The notes beneath the pieces were generated by a model. That model did no database searches and was not told where the DNA came from. It saw only the letters and a list, made by a program, of their open reading frames with translations. A program made the position numbers and the translations under genes. A stretch of DNA of 64,000 bases from Tachypleus tridentatus. Lineage: Eukaryota > Arthropoda > Merostomata > Xiphosura > Limulidae. The stretch is from NCBI RefSeq assembly GCF_004210375.1, contig NC_134830.1, forward strand, positions 2,232,001 through 2,296,000, written 5' to 3'. This document shows, in pieces, positions 51,543-62,396 of the stretch. The stretch's first letter is position 1. The number at the start of each line of letters is the position of its first letter.

Positions 51543-51604
51543 TCTTCCTCCATTGTTCTTCACGACCTGGGAAGGTCAGGTGTTATCTGGACCTCTTCCT
51601 CCAT
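51543..51604. repeat. 51-bp minisatellite, right part
   Basis: A further unit (TTGTTCTTCACGACCTGGGA, TTATCTGGACCTCTTCCTCC) continues the array from 49136-49392 beyond the Penelope-like element. Confidence 0.9.
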
Positions 51605-51784
51605 CTTTTGTGTTTTATTTTTCTTGTATAAGAATTCACGAAATCATGGCACAACCACTGAGTTATAAACACTGATTCTACTTCCCACTTCTTGAATGGA
51701 ACAGTTCTAGTCACATGTAGATTGCTTAAAACATATTTCACTAGAACTCACGGCTGTCTAAACTGTAATAGAAATCCACACATG

Positions 51785-51903
51785 AGTGTGTATGTGTGTG
51801 TGCTTTCTTATAGCAAAGCTACATCGGGCTATTAGCTGAGTCTACCGAGGGAAATTGAACCCCTGATTTTAGCGTTGCAAATCCTTCGACTTACCACTGT
51901 ACA
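51785..51903 (-). mobile_element. SINE-2 type element
   Basis: On the minus strand: a tRNA-like head with GGGGTTCAATTTCC (box B type), ACTCAGCTAATAGCCCG, GATGTAGCTTTGCTATAAG and a (CA)n tail. This is the best preserved member of the second SINE family in the window. A TG/CA run at 51786-51801 may be its tail. Confidence 0.7.
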
Positions 51904-53400
51904 TCCATATATCACAATACTTCTAACACAAGCAGCACAACTTCTGTCTTCAGAAAATCCATCGTGTTTCTTTACTTTTCGGAGTTACTTGTTTACTTTT
52001 AGTTCGGTTAGACAACCAACAAAACTGTAGGAGCAAGGGAGTTTGATATCTAGCAAACTTATGCGTGGTGGGTGTAGGTTAATCATTTTTAAACTGACTT
52101 ACGTTATATGCCCGCGTTTTACCACATATGTTTTAGGAATTACTCTATTTGAAGTATATAAAAACCCGATATTTTAGGGGTGTTCTCCTTATTATTCCTA
52201 GAATTACCATATTCAGGATTCAGGTGCTCTCCCAAGATTACTTTTGCACCACTTGCGAGTTAGAAATGATTAATAAATTAGAAATTCTGTCAGAATGAAC
52301 GTTTAACTCCTGTGTTTATAGTGTAACTAACTGATTTACAGTTACACATTTATCTTATTATCTGCGTTTGTTTCAGTTCGGTGCATATGATGTATATTGT
52401 TGGATATGTTTTATTCAAGTTCCGCCTGTTCTCTACCTTTGTAGAAAATTATAGAGAGTAAGAATCACCAATATATGTTTTTCGAAAACACTGGCGTATC
52501 TTCGAATATTGTTGAGCATTCGAGAATCTCGCCTAATGAGTATGAAAGCTAGCCATCGCAAGACGCAGAACAGTAGTAATATAATATTGTTGTTCGGCTA
52601 TGATCAGTATACTATAAGCTTTGGAAGCTGTAACTGTGACAAACAATTATTAATCGGAAAACTACAGATACCTGACCAGCAACGTTTATAGATTCGAACC
52701 GTTCAGCTTCAGAATTAGCTTCCGATGAACGAATATATTAATATTTCTACGAGAACATTATATATATTGGTCATCCTCTGTGAAAAGTAAGCTCGAAAAC
52801 CGCGTTAGGCCAAACAAGAATAGATCTAGCTAGTATTCCTGTTAAGTGAAGTGTATTAACTCGTAACTAATTTGGTCATTGTGAACCTGGGCCGTTGATA
52901 AAATATTCAGTTTCAGACCAGATAAAAGGATAAATATTGATTGTAAGTTTGTAAAACTCTTGTATATAAACCATTATTTATAATAATCGTTATTATAAAT
53001 TGTAGTATTTTAATATTAAAATATATTTGTTATAAAATGTGTGTATCAATCTTGGCAAATATTATAAACTTGATACATATGTACATTTAATTACATTCTA
53101 TATTCAAATTGAAATTTCCGGTTATTTGAAATCGCAATACGTAAAGTACGTAACGTAATAGAGCGGAGATTCGTTCGAGATAATACGTTACTAGGTAAAA
53201 ATAGATAATTGAAAGTTAATGTATACAGAAATAATTGTGGAAAGAACATTGTTTTGATGTCCTAACACAGTAAATATGAACATAAAGAAAGGGTATTGAG
53301 CATAACTGCTGTTGTTCTTGATAACTGCAACATGAAACATCTTGCAAGGTTTGATAATGCGGATTTAGGCATACCATACCTTTTCTACTATTTTATTTAA
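51904..53400. other. Noncoding, unrecognised
   Basis: No supported gene. A 60-codon plus-strand frame (52509-52691) shows no domain, and its composition matches the surrounding AT-rich DNA. Confidence 0.5.
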
Positions 53401-53591
53401 TCCAAGGGTCGCGGGTTCGAATCCCCGTCGCACCAAACATACTCGCAGTTTTAGCCGTGGGGGCGTTATAATGTCACGGTTAATCCCATTATTCGTTGGT
53501 AAAAGAGGAGCCCAAGAGTTGGCGGTGGGTGGTGATGACTAGCTACCCTCCCTCTAGTCTTACACTGCGCGAAGTTCGAAAACAAACAAAC
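53401..53591 (+). mobile_element. SINE-1, 5'-truncated with internal deletion
   Basis: It starts inside the tRNA-like head (GGGTCGCGGGTTCGAATCCC, perfect box B, then GTCGCACC) and continues through the body to TCTTACACTGC. It then jumps to GCGAAGTTCGAAAACAAAC, so the ~40-bp stretch before the tail is missing. Box A is absent, so it is probably not transcribed from its own promoter. Confidence 0.88.
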
Positions 53592-53814
53592 CAAACCATC
53601 TTACTTTAATACAGAATTTCTTTTTAGTGTTTGAAGTTAACGGTAGTAAAGTTGTATCTTTTGTATGAAGGTGTCCTTCAATGGTAAGTTAGGTAAAATG
53701 TGAATAGTTAGTTAGGCTAAATCTGACGTTGTGTGTTCACTTACATAATTAGCTAAGATTTAAACATCATCTTGAGTAAGTAATAGGTCTTGGGGAAGTA
53801 GAGTCAATCTGACC

Positions 53815-53902
53815 AATTAACAGCTAGAGAAAAGGCGTGACGTCCAATGCAACCACAAGTCCTCTCTTTCGATACCCGTGTAGCTTTGTGCTTAATTCAA
53901 AA
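53815..53902 (+). mobile_element. SINE-2 type remnant
   Basis: TCTTTCGATACCCGTGTAGC followed by TTTGTGCTTAATTCAAAAC resembles the box B and tail of SINE-2, with the body deleted. Confidence 0.5.
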
Positions 53903-53968
53903 CTGCTCATGACATTAATAAACAATTTTTATTGTGCTGGATATTTTGTGTCCAATCCATATACACTT

Positions 53969-54153
53969 TAACATAGACTCAGCTGGTTTTAACAAAGTCA
54001 AGATTACGTCATGATCTATCGTTCCTGAACCTCCAGTTTTACAGTGGATTCACCTAATATAACATAGACTCAGCTGGTTTTAACAGAAGTCAAGATTACT
54101 TCGCGATCTATCCTTCCTGAACCTCCAGTTTTACAGTGGATTCACCTAATATA
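53969..54153. repeat. 91-bp tandem duplication
   Basis: Two units starting at 53969 and 54060 share ACATAGACTCAGCTGGTTTT and ACCTCCAGTTTTACAGTGGA, with about five differences. This is a young local duplication with no coding content. Confidence 0.93.
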
Positions 54154-55200
54154 CTTTTCGGGTAATTCGTTTCACTGACAGTACCACAGTAATGTATCAT
54201 AATTCAAATTTAGTTTCCTTTCCGAAAGCTATATTCTGAAATATTACTTTCGTAAAACGCTTTAAGTGACTGTAGTAAATTTACGTGTTTAATATTCACA
54301 AATTAACTGTGACAAATTTGCTAATTTCTGAACATCATATTTTAATATTGATTTCATGATAAACTTACAAAATTGTAATATGCTTTTCGTATAGGAGGAA
54401 ATTCAATATAAACAATGGTTTATTTTTGGTGTTAGTTATGTGGAACTCTAACGTGGTATAATTTTTATTTGCTAAACTTTTCGGTATATATTCTCAGTTT
54501 ACTGAGTCAAGGTGTTAATAACATTTTGAATTATTTTGTCCAAACCTCTTGCATATATATATATATATGTATATATCTCCACATATAATAAACGTAAGTT
54601 TTATTCTTCAAGATTTAGTGACGTTTGTCGCTTATTTACTTCATATGGTAACAATTCTAGTTTTCAGTTTTTATTGTAAACAGGAAATTTTGTAATTGTA
54701 AAACAAACATTTTATGACATGACTTAAGAGTTGAAATACATTTTACTGGAAAACTCATTTCTAATTTCCCTTAGAATGTATTAAAACCTAACTAATTATT
54801 AAAAAGAAGTGAACCTGTAAACAAAATACCAATGTTTCTTTATCATGAGAAACGTAAAAAATTGCATCAAATATAACTATGAAGAAAAGTTCCTTTAGGT
54901 TTAAGATTTTCTAGGTAATTAATTTATCTTTTATCTATTGAATTCAAAAATTAATCACCAGTTTATTTTGTCTATAGCTTCAAATAAATGTCATAGAACA
55001 TAGTAAGTTCCATAAATACATACTAAAGAACTATTTTGATTAAGTCTTTTTATATCTTTTAAGTTTGTTTGTGGAAAAAAATACTAACGCATACTGCATT
55101 CAGCCCTAGTTTTGAACTGCCAACATACAAGGAAGATGACTGGATGTCAACACCCACAGTAAAGTTGTGGACTACTTACCTACATACTGTGGGATAGACC
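54154..55200. other. AT-rich noncoding sequence
   Basis: No gene seen. There is a short (AT)n microsatellite near 54552-54576. Confidence 0.55.
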
Positions 55201-55206
55201 GAATTG

Positions 55207-56316
55207 ATTGATTGATTGATTGATTTAGTGTTTTATGGCACAAAGCAGCGAGGCTATCTACGCCAGACATTCGGTAAAAATGTAAAAAAAATAAATAAAT
55301 AAATGTAGTAATAGACATAAATGGAAATGAAGGTAAAACAAAAAAGTATAAAACCAATGTTGACATTGAGTAGCCAAATGTCCAGATAAAGTCAAGTAAA
55401 TGGAGTAAAATTTGTAAAAGTAAATGAAGGTAAAAACAAAACAGCAATTAAAACAGAAAATGGTGTAAAAAACCAATGGTGACATCCAGTCTACAAAGTT
55501 GTAAAATATTTACTCTAGCAAAATGGTAATGATCATAACCCGCCAGGAAGACTAACAGGTAAGTTCAAAAACCACCGTCAATCACCTGAAGTTGGCCTTT
55601 CCAGTCCTGGTTCCGGGTTATGTGTCATAGAAGCTATTATCAAAATGTAAAAGAACAAAAGTTTTAAAAGACACTCCGCAAAATTGTAACAATGAGTAGC
55701 CAAATGTCCAGTAAAAAGATAAAAGTCAAGTAAATGGAGTAAAATTTGTAAAAGTAATTGAAGATAAAAGCAAAACGGCAATTAAAACAGAAAATGGCGT
55801 AAAAACCAATGTTGACATCCAGTCAACAAAGTTGTAAAGAACTACCTGTAGCAGAATGGTAATGATCAAAACCCGCCAGGAAGACTAACAGGTAAGTATA
55901 AAAACCACCGTCAGTCACCTGAAGTTGGTCTTTCCAGTCCTGGTTCCGGGTTATGAGTCAATATGGCCAGTACTAAAAAGTTAAGTAGTAAAAGTGTGAA
56001 ATGATATGCAGCAAAAGTATAATAACAACTCGCCAGGACGACTAACGAGTAGTTCAAACGGATAGTTCAAACATTAGCGTTAGTCACCTGAAGTTGGCTT
56101 TTCCAGTCCTGGTGTAGAGTTATTTAATGTTCTGGCCATTGTCCAATGTCAAATTGAAGGAGAGAGATTAAAACTGTAAAAAAGGAACCACAATTAAAAA
56201 GGTGTAATGAATAAATATGCAACACTTAAATGAGATTAAAAAGATTAATGGCCATTAAAAATTAAAAACATTATCAAGGTGGACAGAGTCACCATCACCA
56301 ATAACTCTGTCCAATG
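55207..56316 (-). other. I-clade LINE 3' UTR with internal repeats
   Basis: A module containing AATCACCTGAAGTTGG-type sequence and TTTCCAGTCCTGGTTCCGGG (plus-strand reading) occurs near 55585, 55917 and, shortened, 56087. It is preceded each time by a CCCGCCAGGAAGACTAAC-like stretch. Spacing is about 332 and 170 bp. The end carries the tetranucleotide tail that presumably guides reverse-transcription priming. Confidence 0.8.
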
Positions 56317-59300
56317 TTACAGACTGACCCTGGGAAAAATATGTTTAAAATATTGCCGTCGTTGAGAATTGTAACGATGGCAAGAAAGTAAAACGTGGCT
56401 GATAGTGATTTGAGTGTTACACAAACTACACATTGGTGCATCAGTTCCAGATAAAAGAAAATGATGAGTTAAAAAAACTGTGACCAATGCGTAGCCTAGT
56501 GAGAACAACTTCCTCCTTCCGAACTTTACGGAAGCTAGATGGCCAAAGTCCAATTTTGGGTTTGATTTGAAAAGTTTGTTGTCACGTTGCTCACTCCAAG
56601 TGGACTGCCAGCTGGCACGGAGCCGAGCCTTGAAGACAACACCATAGTCCATGTACGGAATAGGCATAGGAGTGATGGTGCTGAAGCAGACATATTTAGC
56701 TGCCATGTATGCAAGCTCGTTCCCGCGATACCAACATGGCCTGGTATCCAGAAAAACTGGATTGAAGTAGCTGCTAATGAGAAATGGGCCAGTCGGTTTC
56801 GAATATCAGCGAGAATAGGATGTGAGCTAACGTGTAGCGATTCCAAGGCAAGTATAGAACTAAGCGAATCAGTATAAATAGTGCAGTTGGAGTACTGCTC
56901 AGCTGCAATATGATCCAGGGCAAGAGATATGGCATACAGTTCAACAGTGAACACAAAAACTGTAGAAGGGATTCTGCGCGCAACTACTGACCCATAGCAA
57001 ACCATAGCAGAGCCCACTGAATTACCTGATTTGGAACCATCTGTATAAATGGGAACTGAATGATTGTTTGAAAGATATTCATTGAATAAAATACGGTACT
57101 TCCAATCTGGAGTATCTGCCTTTTTTAGGTGACTGAAAGAAAGGTCACATTTGGGGGCTGTAATAAGCCATGGTGGGATGGGCCAACCTGTGGAATCTGC
57201 AATGTTATTCAAGGACAGACCCAATTCATCCAATTGCGCCCGGATGCGAAGGCCAAACGGAGCAATGACAGATCGTCTGTTCTGAAAAAGTACTGCCCAC
57301 CGAGGAAAGAAAACACATTTCCAGGTGGGATGCTTTGGTAAGGAATGAAGTTTCGAAGTATATTGTAAAGATAGTTGCAAACGGCGAAGGTGTAGAGAAG
57401 GTTCATGAGATTCAATGTATATACTTTGAACTGGAGAGGTTCGGATAGCCCCAGTGCAGAGTCTAAGTCCTTGGTGATGAATGGGGTCCAGCATCTTTAA
57501 GGCCGAGGGTCTGGCAGAGCCATAGACCATTGATCCATAATCGAGTTTCGATCTAATAAGAGCACGATATACCTTTAACATTGAACAGCGATCTGCCCCC
57601 CAACTGGTAGAAGAGAGAACACGGAGGATGTTCAGTGATCTTGTGCATTTGACCCGAAGCTGCTTTAAGTGTGGTATAAAGGTCAGTTTACGATCAAAGA
57701 TAAGCCCCAAGAACTTGGTTTCCGGGACCACTGGCAGCAAAACTTCACCGATATGAAGATCAGGGTGAATACCCCGTCGACGGCAAAAGTGCATGCATAC
57801 AGTTTTGGAGAGTGAGAAATTAAAGCCGTTCGCCAGAGTCCACTTCCGTACACAATTGAGGGCGGTTTGTAGTTGCCGCTCAATATATCTCATGTTTGAC
57901 GACTGACATGAGATGTGAAAGTCGTCGACATACAGCCCATTCGCAACAGTGAGAGGGAGTTGTTCAGTGATGGCATTTATCTTTATACTGAAGAGTGTAA
58001 CACTCAATACACAGCCTTGAGGGACTCCAAGTTCCTGTACAAAAGAACGGGAAAGTGTCGAACCCACACGAACCTGGAATCTCCTGTCCATTAAAAATTT
58101 TTTAATAAACATGGGTAGATGGCCACGTAACCCATATGTATGGAGGTCTCGCAAAACGCCATACCTCCATGTTGTGTCGTAAGCCTTCTCTATGTCAAAG
58201 AATATTGATACAAGATGTTGGCGGTTGAGAAAGGCTTCTCTGATAGATGTTTCAAGACGAATTAGGTGGTCTGTGGTGGAGTGCTGTCGACGGAACCCAC
58301 ACTGGGTGGGCGAGAGGAGGTTGTTTGATTCAAGGAACCAAACAAGACGAGCATTAACCATCCTTTCTAATGTCTTACAGAGACAGCTCGTCAAAGCAAT
58401 TGGACGGTAGTTTGAAGGAATCTTGGGATCTTTCCCTGGCTTAGAGAAAGGTAAAATAATAGCCTGGCGCCAGGCATCAGGAAAAACATTCTCCTGCCAG
58501 ATCCGGTTGAAAACAATCAGAAGGACATCAAGAGAACCAGGAGATAGATGGTGCAACATGTCATAATGAATATCATCAGGTCCAACAGACGTACTGGCAG
58601 ACCGATGAAGGGCCATTTTTTAGTTCCACCAGGGTAAAGGGACAATTATAGTCAAAGAAACAGTCAGTTCGAAAGGAAAGATGTGATCGCTCTGCCCGAG
58701 TCTTGATGGCCAGGAAGGTAGAGGAACAAGCAGAAGTGCTAGATACCCGGCAAAAGCTTTCACCTAGAGTGTTAGCGATGTTCCGAACATCAGTCACCTC
58801 CTGACCATCAGAGAGTAAGATCGAGAGGGGAACAGAATTGTAGTGACCATTAACCTTTCGAATCCTGTCCCATATGATCTTGGAACTGGTGGTAGAAGAT
58901 ATGCTGGTTGTGAACTTAATCCAAGATTCCTTCTGGCTTTGACGTCTTACCCACCTGTCATGTGCACGGGCCCGTTGGAAAGCAACCCGGTTTGAAAGTG
59001 TGGGATATCTACGAAAAGCATCCCTGGCCCGCTTTTGAGCCTTCCGTGCTAAGTGGCAAGCAGGATTCCACCACGGACGAGGATATCGTGGAAAACGTGT
59101 CGAGGTTTTAGAAATACACTGAGCAGCTGCATGTGTAATACAGTCAGTTACCGCTGCTACACAGTCGTCTATTGATGGCTGATTTACGATGGCAGGATCA
59201 AGTTCTGCGAGAGCAGTGAAAGTGGACCAGTCTGCCTGATCCAGCTTCCACCGGGGCACGCGGGTAGGGTGGCATCGACCACGGCCAGTCTCTCTCAAAA

Positions 59301-59934
59301 GGATCGGAAAATGATCACTGCCTAGTGGATTACTGTCAACCCTCCATGAAAAATGGGAGAATAATGAAGGGGAGCAAACTGAGAGATCAATAGCGGTAAA
59401 GGACTGACTAGGTGCATGAAAGTAAGTGGAAGAACCAGTATTGAAAAGAGAAAGATTGTGATCAGAGAGCATCCGCTCTACAGATCGGCCCCTCCCATCA
59501 ATAATAGCACTTCCCCAGAGGGGATGATGTCCATTAAAATCCCCTAGGATTAGAAATGGAGATGGCAATTGTTCAACGAGAGCATCAAGATCTGATTGAT
59601 CATATGTCTCTCCAGGGGACAGGTACAGAGAACAAACAGTGATGGTATGACTCAAGGAAACACGGATGGCTGCAGCCTCCAAGGGTATGTTGAGTGACAA
59701 AGACAGGGTGGGCACGTGTTGATCAACCAACAGTGCCACCCCTCCATGTACTCGACCATCACACAACCTATCATTTCTGTACAGAGAAAACTGCCGAATG
59801 GAGACAGTATCAGCAGTTTTGAGAAATGTTTCTTGTAAAGAAAGACAAACAGGATGGTAGGAAGCAATCAGCGTTTTGATGTCATCCAGATTAGAACGTA
59901 AACCTCGACAGTTCCATTGTATCAAGGTGGCCAT
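56317..59934 (-). pseudogene. I-clade LINE ORF2: endonuclease-RT-RNase H, two frame breaks
   Basis: It starts with ATG at 59934, two bases after the ORF1 stop. Segment one (59934-58576, 452 codons) is an AP-type endonuclease: QWNCRG at 6-11, LQET with Glu35, GDFNGHHPLWG at 131-141 and SDHFP at 206-210. Segment two (58616-56535, 693 codons) has SNYRPIALTS at 68-77, motif A FFDIEKAYD with Asp141, GVPQGCVLS at 197-205, YVDD at 229-232, and RNase H with IYTDGS Asp526, VELYAISLA Glu559, YTDSLS Asp583 and IPGHVG His627. Segment three (56706-56317) carries a C-x2-C-x7-H-x4-C motif (CSLC to LLSC). Segments one and two are separated by one extra A in a run near 58613, and two and three by one missing A near 56722. 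The RNase H aspartate expected shortly after the histidine reads Tyr. The domains nick the target, copy the RNA and remove the RNA strand. Confidence 0.92.
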
Positions 59935-59936
59935 TT

Positions 59937-61156
59937 TTAAGAACGGGTAGGTGAAGTGGCTGTAGAACCCTTCGGTTTACGACCACGTCTTTTTTCTTTA
60001 CTGTCTTTATTCGGAGGAGGTCTATCAACCTCCATGGATCCTGCTCTGGGTCGGGTGGGAAGGTTTTTGTTATTGGAAGGGGAATCCAGTGACTGAGGAC
60101 GCGAACGAATAATTGTTTTGTCTCTTGTGGTGGGAGAAAAAGATGTATCAGAAGAAATGCCTGTATTTGAAACTGAAGGACGTGGATCTTGAGGTTTGTT
60201 GGAAGGTATGGGAGGAACAGAGATGGGTGTGGAAGTCGATTCATCAACCTTTTTAACCACGGAGGTCAAAAGGCTTTTCATTTGTTTTGAAAACGATTCT
60301 ATTGGAGGCACAGAAAGATCTGTCTGCACTCCCACTGTAGTTGTGGAATGAAGTGCAGCAGCATATGTCCGAGATGGAGTTGTGGACAGCAATTTCCGAG
60401 CCTCAGGATAACTAATGTTATGTGTCGTTTTCAAACGCTGCACCTCTTTTCCTCCAACCATTTTGGGCAAGAATGAAAGTAAGAGGGGTGAGAACCATTG
60501 CAGTTTACGCAATGTGGGTTCATGTCACAGTCATAGGCATCGTGGTCCTTGCCTCCACAACGAGCACATGTCAGGAAACCACGACAAGATGTCTTTGAGT
60601 GGCCGAATCTCTGACATTGGAAACATCGAAGAGGGTTTGGTATGTATGGCCGAACCCTGCAAATGAGATAACCTGCCTTGATGGTGGCAGGTGCACGTGG
60701 TGAAGTAAATGTTAAAACGAGGGTATTTGTTGGCAGTGTAACTCCATCTTTGCGAGTGGAGATGCGCCTCACTGCAGAAACTCCTTGAGTGGAGAGACCA
60801 GCGAGAATCTCTGACTCGGGAACGTTCTTCAAATCCCTTTCAACAATAACTCCTCGTGAAGAATTCAAGGTAGCATGGGGTGTAACCTCAATAGGTATAT
60901 CCCCAATTGCCTTTGAATTCAAGAGGAGTTCACTGTGTTGGGATGTGGATGTTTCAACCAATATGTCACCAGATCGAAGCTTCTTTACTGACTTTGGAGA
61001 GCCAGCAAGTCCCTCTAGTCCCTTTTGAATAAAAAAAGGGGATATTTGCCCTAAAGGTTTTTCCGAAAGAGAATGTAATATAAGAAAATGAGGTACGTGT
61101 GTTACTGATGTTGAAGATTGCTGTTCTGAGTATTCAAGACGTGGTCGCTTACCCAT
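59937..61156 (-). pseudogene. I-clade LINE ORF1: gag-like zinc-knuckle protein, one frame break
   Basis: It starts with ATG at 61156 (MGKRPRLEYSEQ). The first frame gives 241 codons, with three zinc knuckles at residues 178-191 (CFQC, H, C), 197-210 (CARC, H, C) and 216-230 (CVNC, H, C). Near 60440 one A is missing in the GAGGAAAAGAGG run. The homologous reading continues in another frame through LKTTHNISYPEARKLLS to a proline/serine-rich and basic tail (KEKRRGRKPKGS), stopping at 59937. Such proteins bind the element RNA and build the ribonucleoprotein. The total would be about 405 residues, a normal size for the family. The basic tail may aid nuclear entry, which is inference. Confidence 0.9.
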
Positions 61157-61764
61157 TGACTGTTTTTTACAATTTTATTTAAATTTTTAGAGGATCCATA
61201 GGAAAAAGGAAAAAATTCGGTACCCACTGACCCCACCCACCATGGAGCCCTACAAGGGGACGCACTACAAAGTCACGCAAGGACAATGCAGCAACGCCAG
61301 GGTTTCGTGAGCACTATACCCAAACACCAGCATCAGGCACAATGTCCACAACACCCGTTGAGAACTTCCAACACTGGTACTTGGTTGACTCTAGCCCAAG
61401 TGGACCAGCCGATTGACCCAAGGGGTGCCACCCAAAGGCCGCCCGTCTACAGGAATTCGAGGCCAAAGTGGTGTGTTAGGGTTGGACTCCTCAACCATCA
61501 GGATCCTCTCCTCCCCTTCACGGGTCGCCACACACTGCAAACACGTGGGTGGATGTTTAGATCCCAGAGAAGGTAACCAGATAGAACCGAACCTTCCATG
61601 GGAGGTTCCCTCACCACGTACAGGAATCCACACCGAGGGGGGGGGGGATAGACCGAAACATTATAACAACAAAAACAGTAAGCATGTTCAGTGCCAGCTT
61701 TTGATCCAATGGGATATGGGTCATGAGGGTAAACCCCGAACTCTGCCATTCCTAAGAAAGAGCT
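61157..61764 (-). promoter_or_regulatory. I-clade LINE 5' UTR, likely internal promoter region
   Basis: About 600 bp of relatively GC-rich sequence between the presumed 5' end (AGCTCTTTCTTAGGAATGGC on the minus strand) and the ORF1 ATG. LINEs of this group usually carry an internal promoter near the 5' end. No specific element is identified. A run of G at 61637-61648 breaks the sequence. Short frames here show no protein homology that I recognise. Confidence 0.55.
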
Positions 61765-61770
61765 GAATTG

Positions 61771-62065
61771 TACCTACTTTATATTATTCAACATTAAAGT
61801 AAGAAAGTAACTTTTCATCAGCTAGCTTCTTCTCAGTTTAAACTTCAAATCTTACGACTGAATATTTTATTATTTCATGATTTTCTTTATAAAACACGTG
61901 ACATTTTGATAACTACTAATATATTGTTTTATTCTGTATATAAACACACTGACTTTCACAAACACTTGTTTTAAAATTTAATGTTTATTTACAGTAAAAC
62001 ATACTGAGAAATATCTGTTTAACATATATAAAAACTACACATTTCAATATCTGCAAGCGTCTATG
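61771..62065. other. AT-rich flank of the LINE
   Basis: No gene or repeat recognised. Confidence 0.5.
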
Positions 62066-62396
62066 AGTTTTACATGAAGACAAAAAGTAACAATATTCCA
62101 GGTACTGTCACTTCCAGTCTATTTTCTCTAAGTTTTACATGAAGACAAAAAATAACAAAATTATCCAGGTACTGTCACTTCCAGTCTATTTTCTCTAAGT
62201 TTTACATGAAGACAAAAAATAACAAAATTATCCAGGTACTGTCGCTTCCAGTCTATTTTCTCTAAGTTTTACATGAAGACAAAAAATAACAAAATTATCC
62301 AGGTACTGTCGCTTCCAGTCTATTTTCTCTAAGTTTCACATGAAGACAAAAAATAACAAAATTATCCATGTACTGTCACTTCCAGTCTATTTTCTC
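62066..62396. repeat. 67-bp tandem array, five units
   Basis: Units with AGTTTTACATGAAGACAAAA and GTACTGTCACTTCCAGTCTA start at 62066, 62131, 62198, 62265 and 62332. The last four steps are 67 bp; the first unit is slightly shorter and more diverged. Confidence 0.95.

Larger units (their letters stand above)
55201..61770 (-). mobile_element. I-clade LINE, near full-length
   Basis: The ~6.56-kb minus-strand non-LTR retrotransposon has a 5' UTR (61764-61157), a gag-like ORF1, an ORF2 with AP endonuclease, RT, RNase H and CCHC motif, a repeat-bearing 3' UTR, and an (AATC)n tail at 55207-55225. ORF1 with three zinc knuckles and an RNase H domain after the RT place it in the I superfamily. GAATTG occurs at both edges (55201-55206 and 61765-61770) and may be a short target duplication, although it overlaps the tail repeat. 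Its base composition is more GC-rich than the surroundings. Only three one-base shifts separate it from continuous ORFs. Confidence 0.93.

Noticed and set aside
52509-52691. 60-codon ORF as a host gene
   Set aside because: No domain, no splice or promoter support, and a length expected by chance in this sequence.
53401-53440. tRNA gene 3' half (GGTTCGAATCCC, ending GTCGCACC)
   Set aside because: No acceptor-stem partner or box A is present, and the sequence continues directly into the SINE-1 body.
56587-61028. Plus-strand ORFs opposite the LINE ORF1 and ORF2
   Set aside because: They are antisense shadows of the gag, endonuclease and RT coding sequence.
61286-61766. Overlapping ORFs of 80-117 codons in the LINE 5' region as genes
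   Set aside because: They lie on both strands in a GC-richer 5' UTR, where chance frames are longer, and none resembles a known protein.
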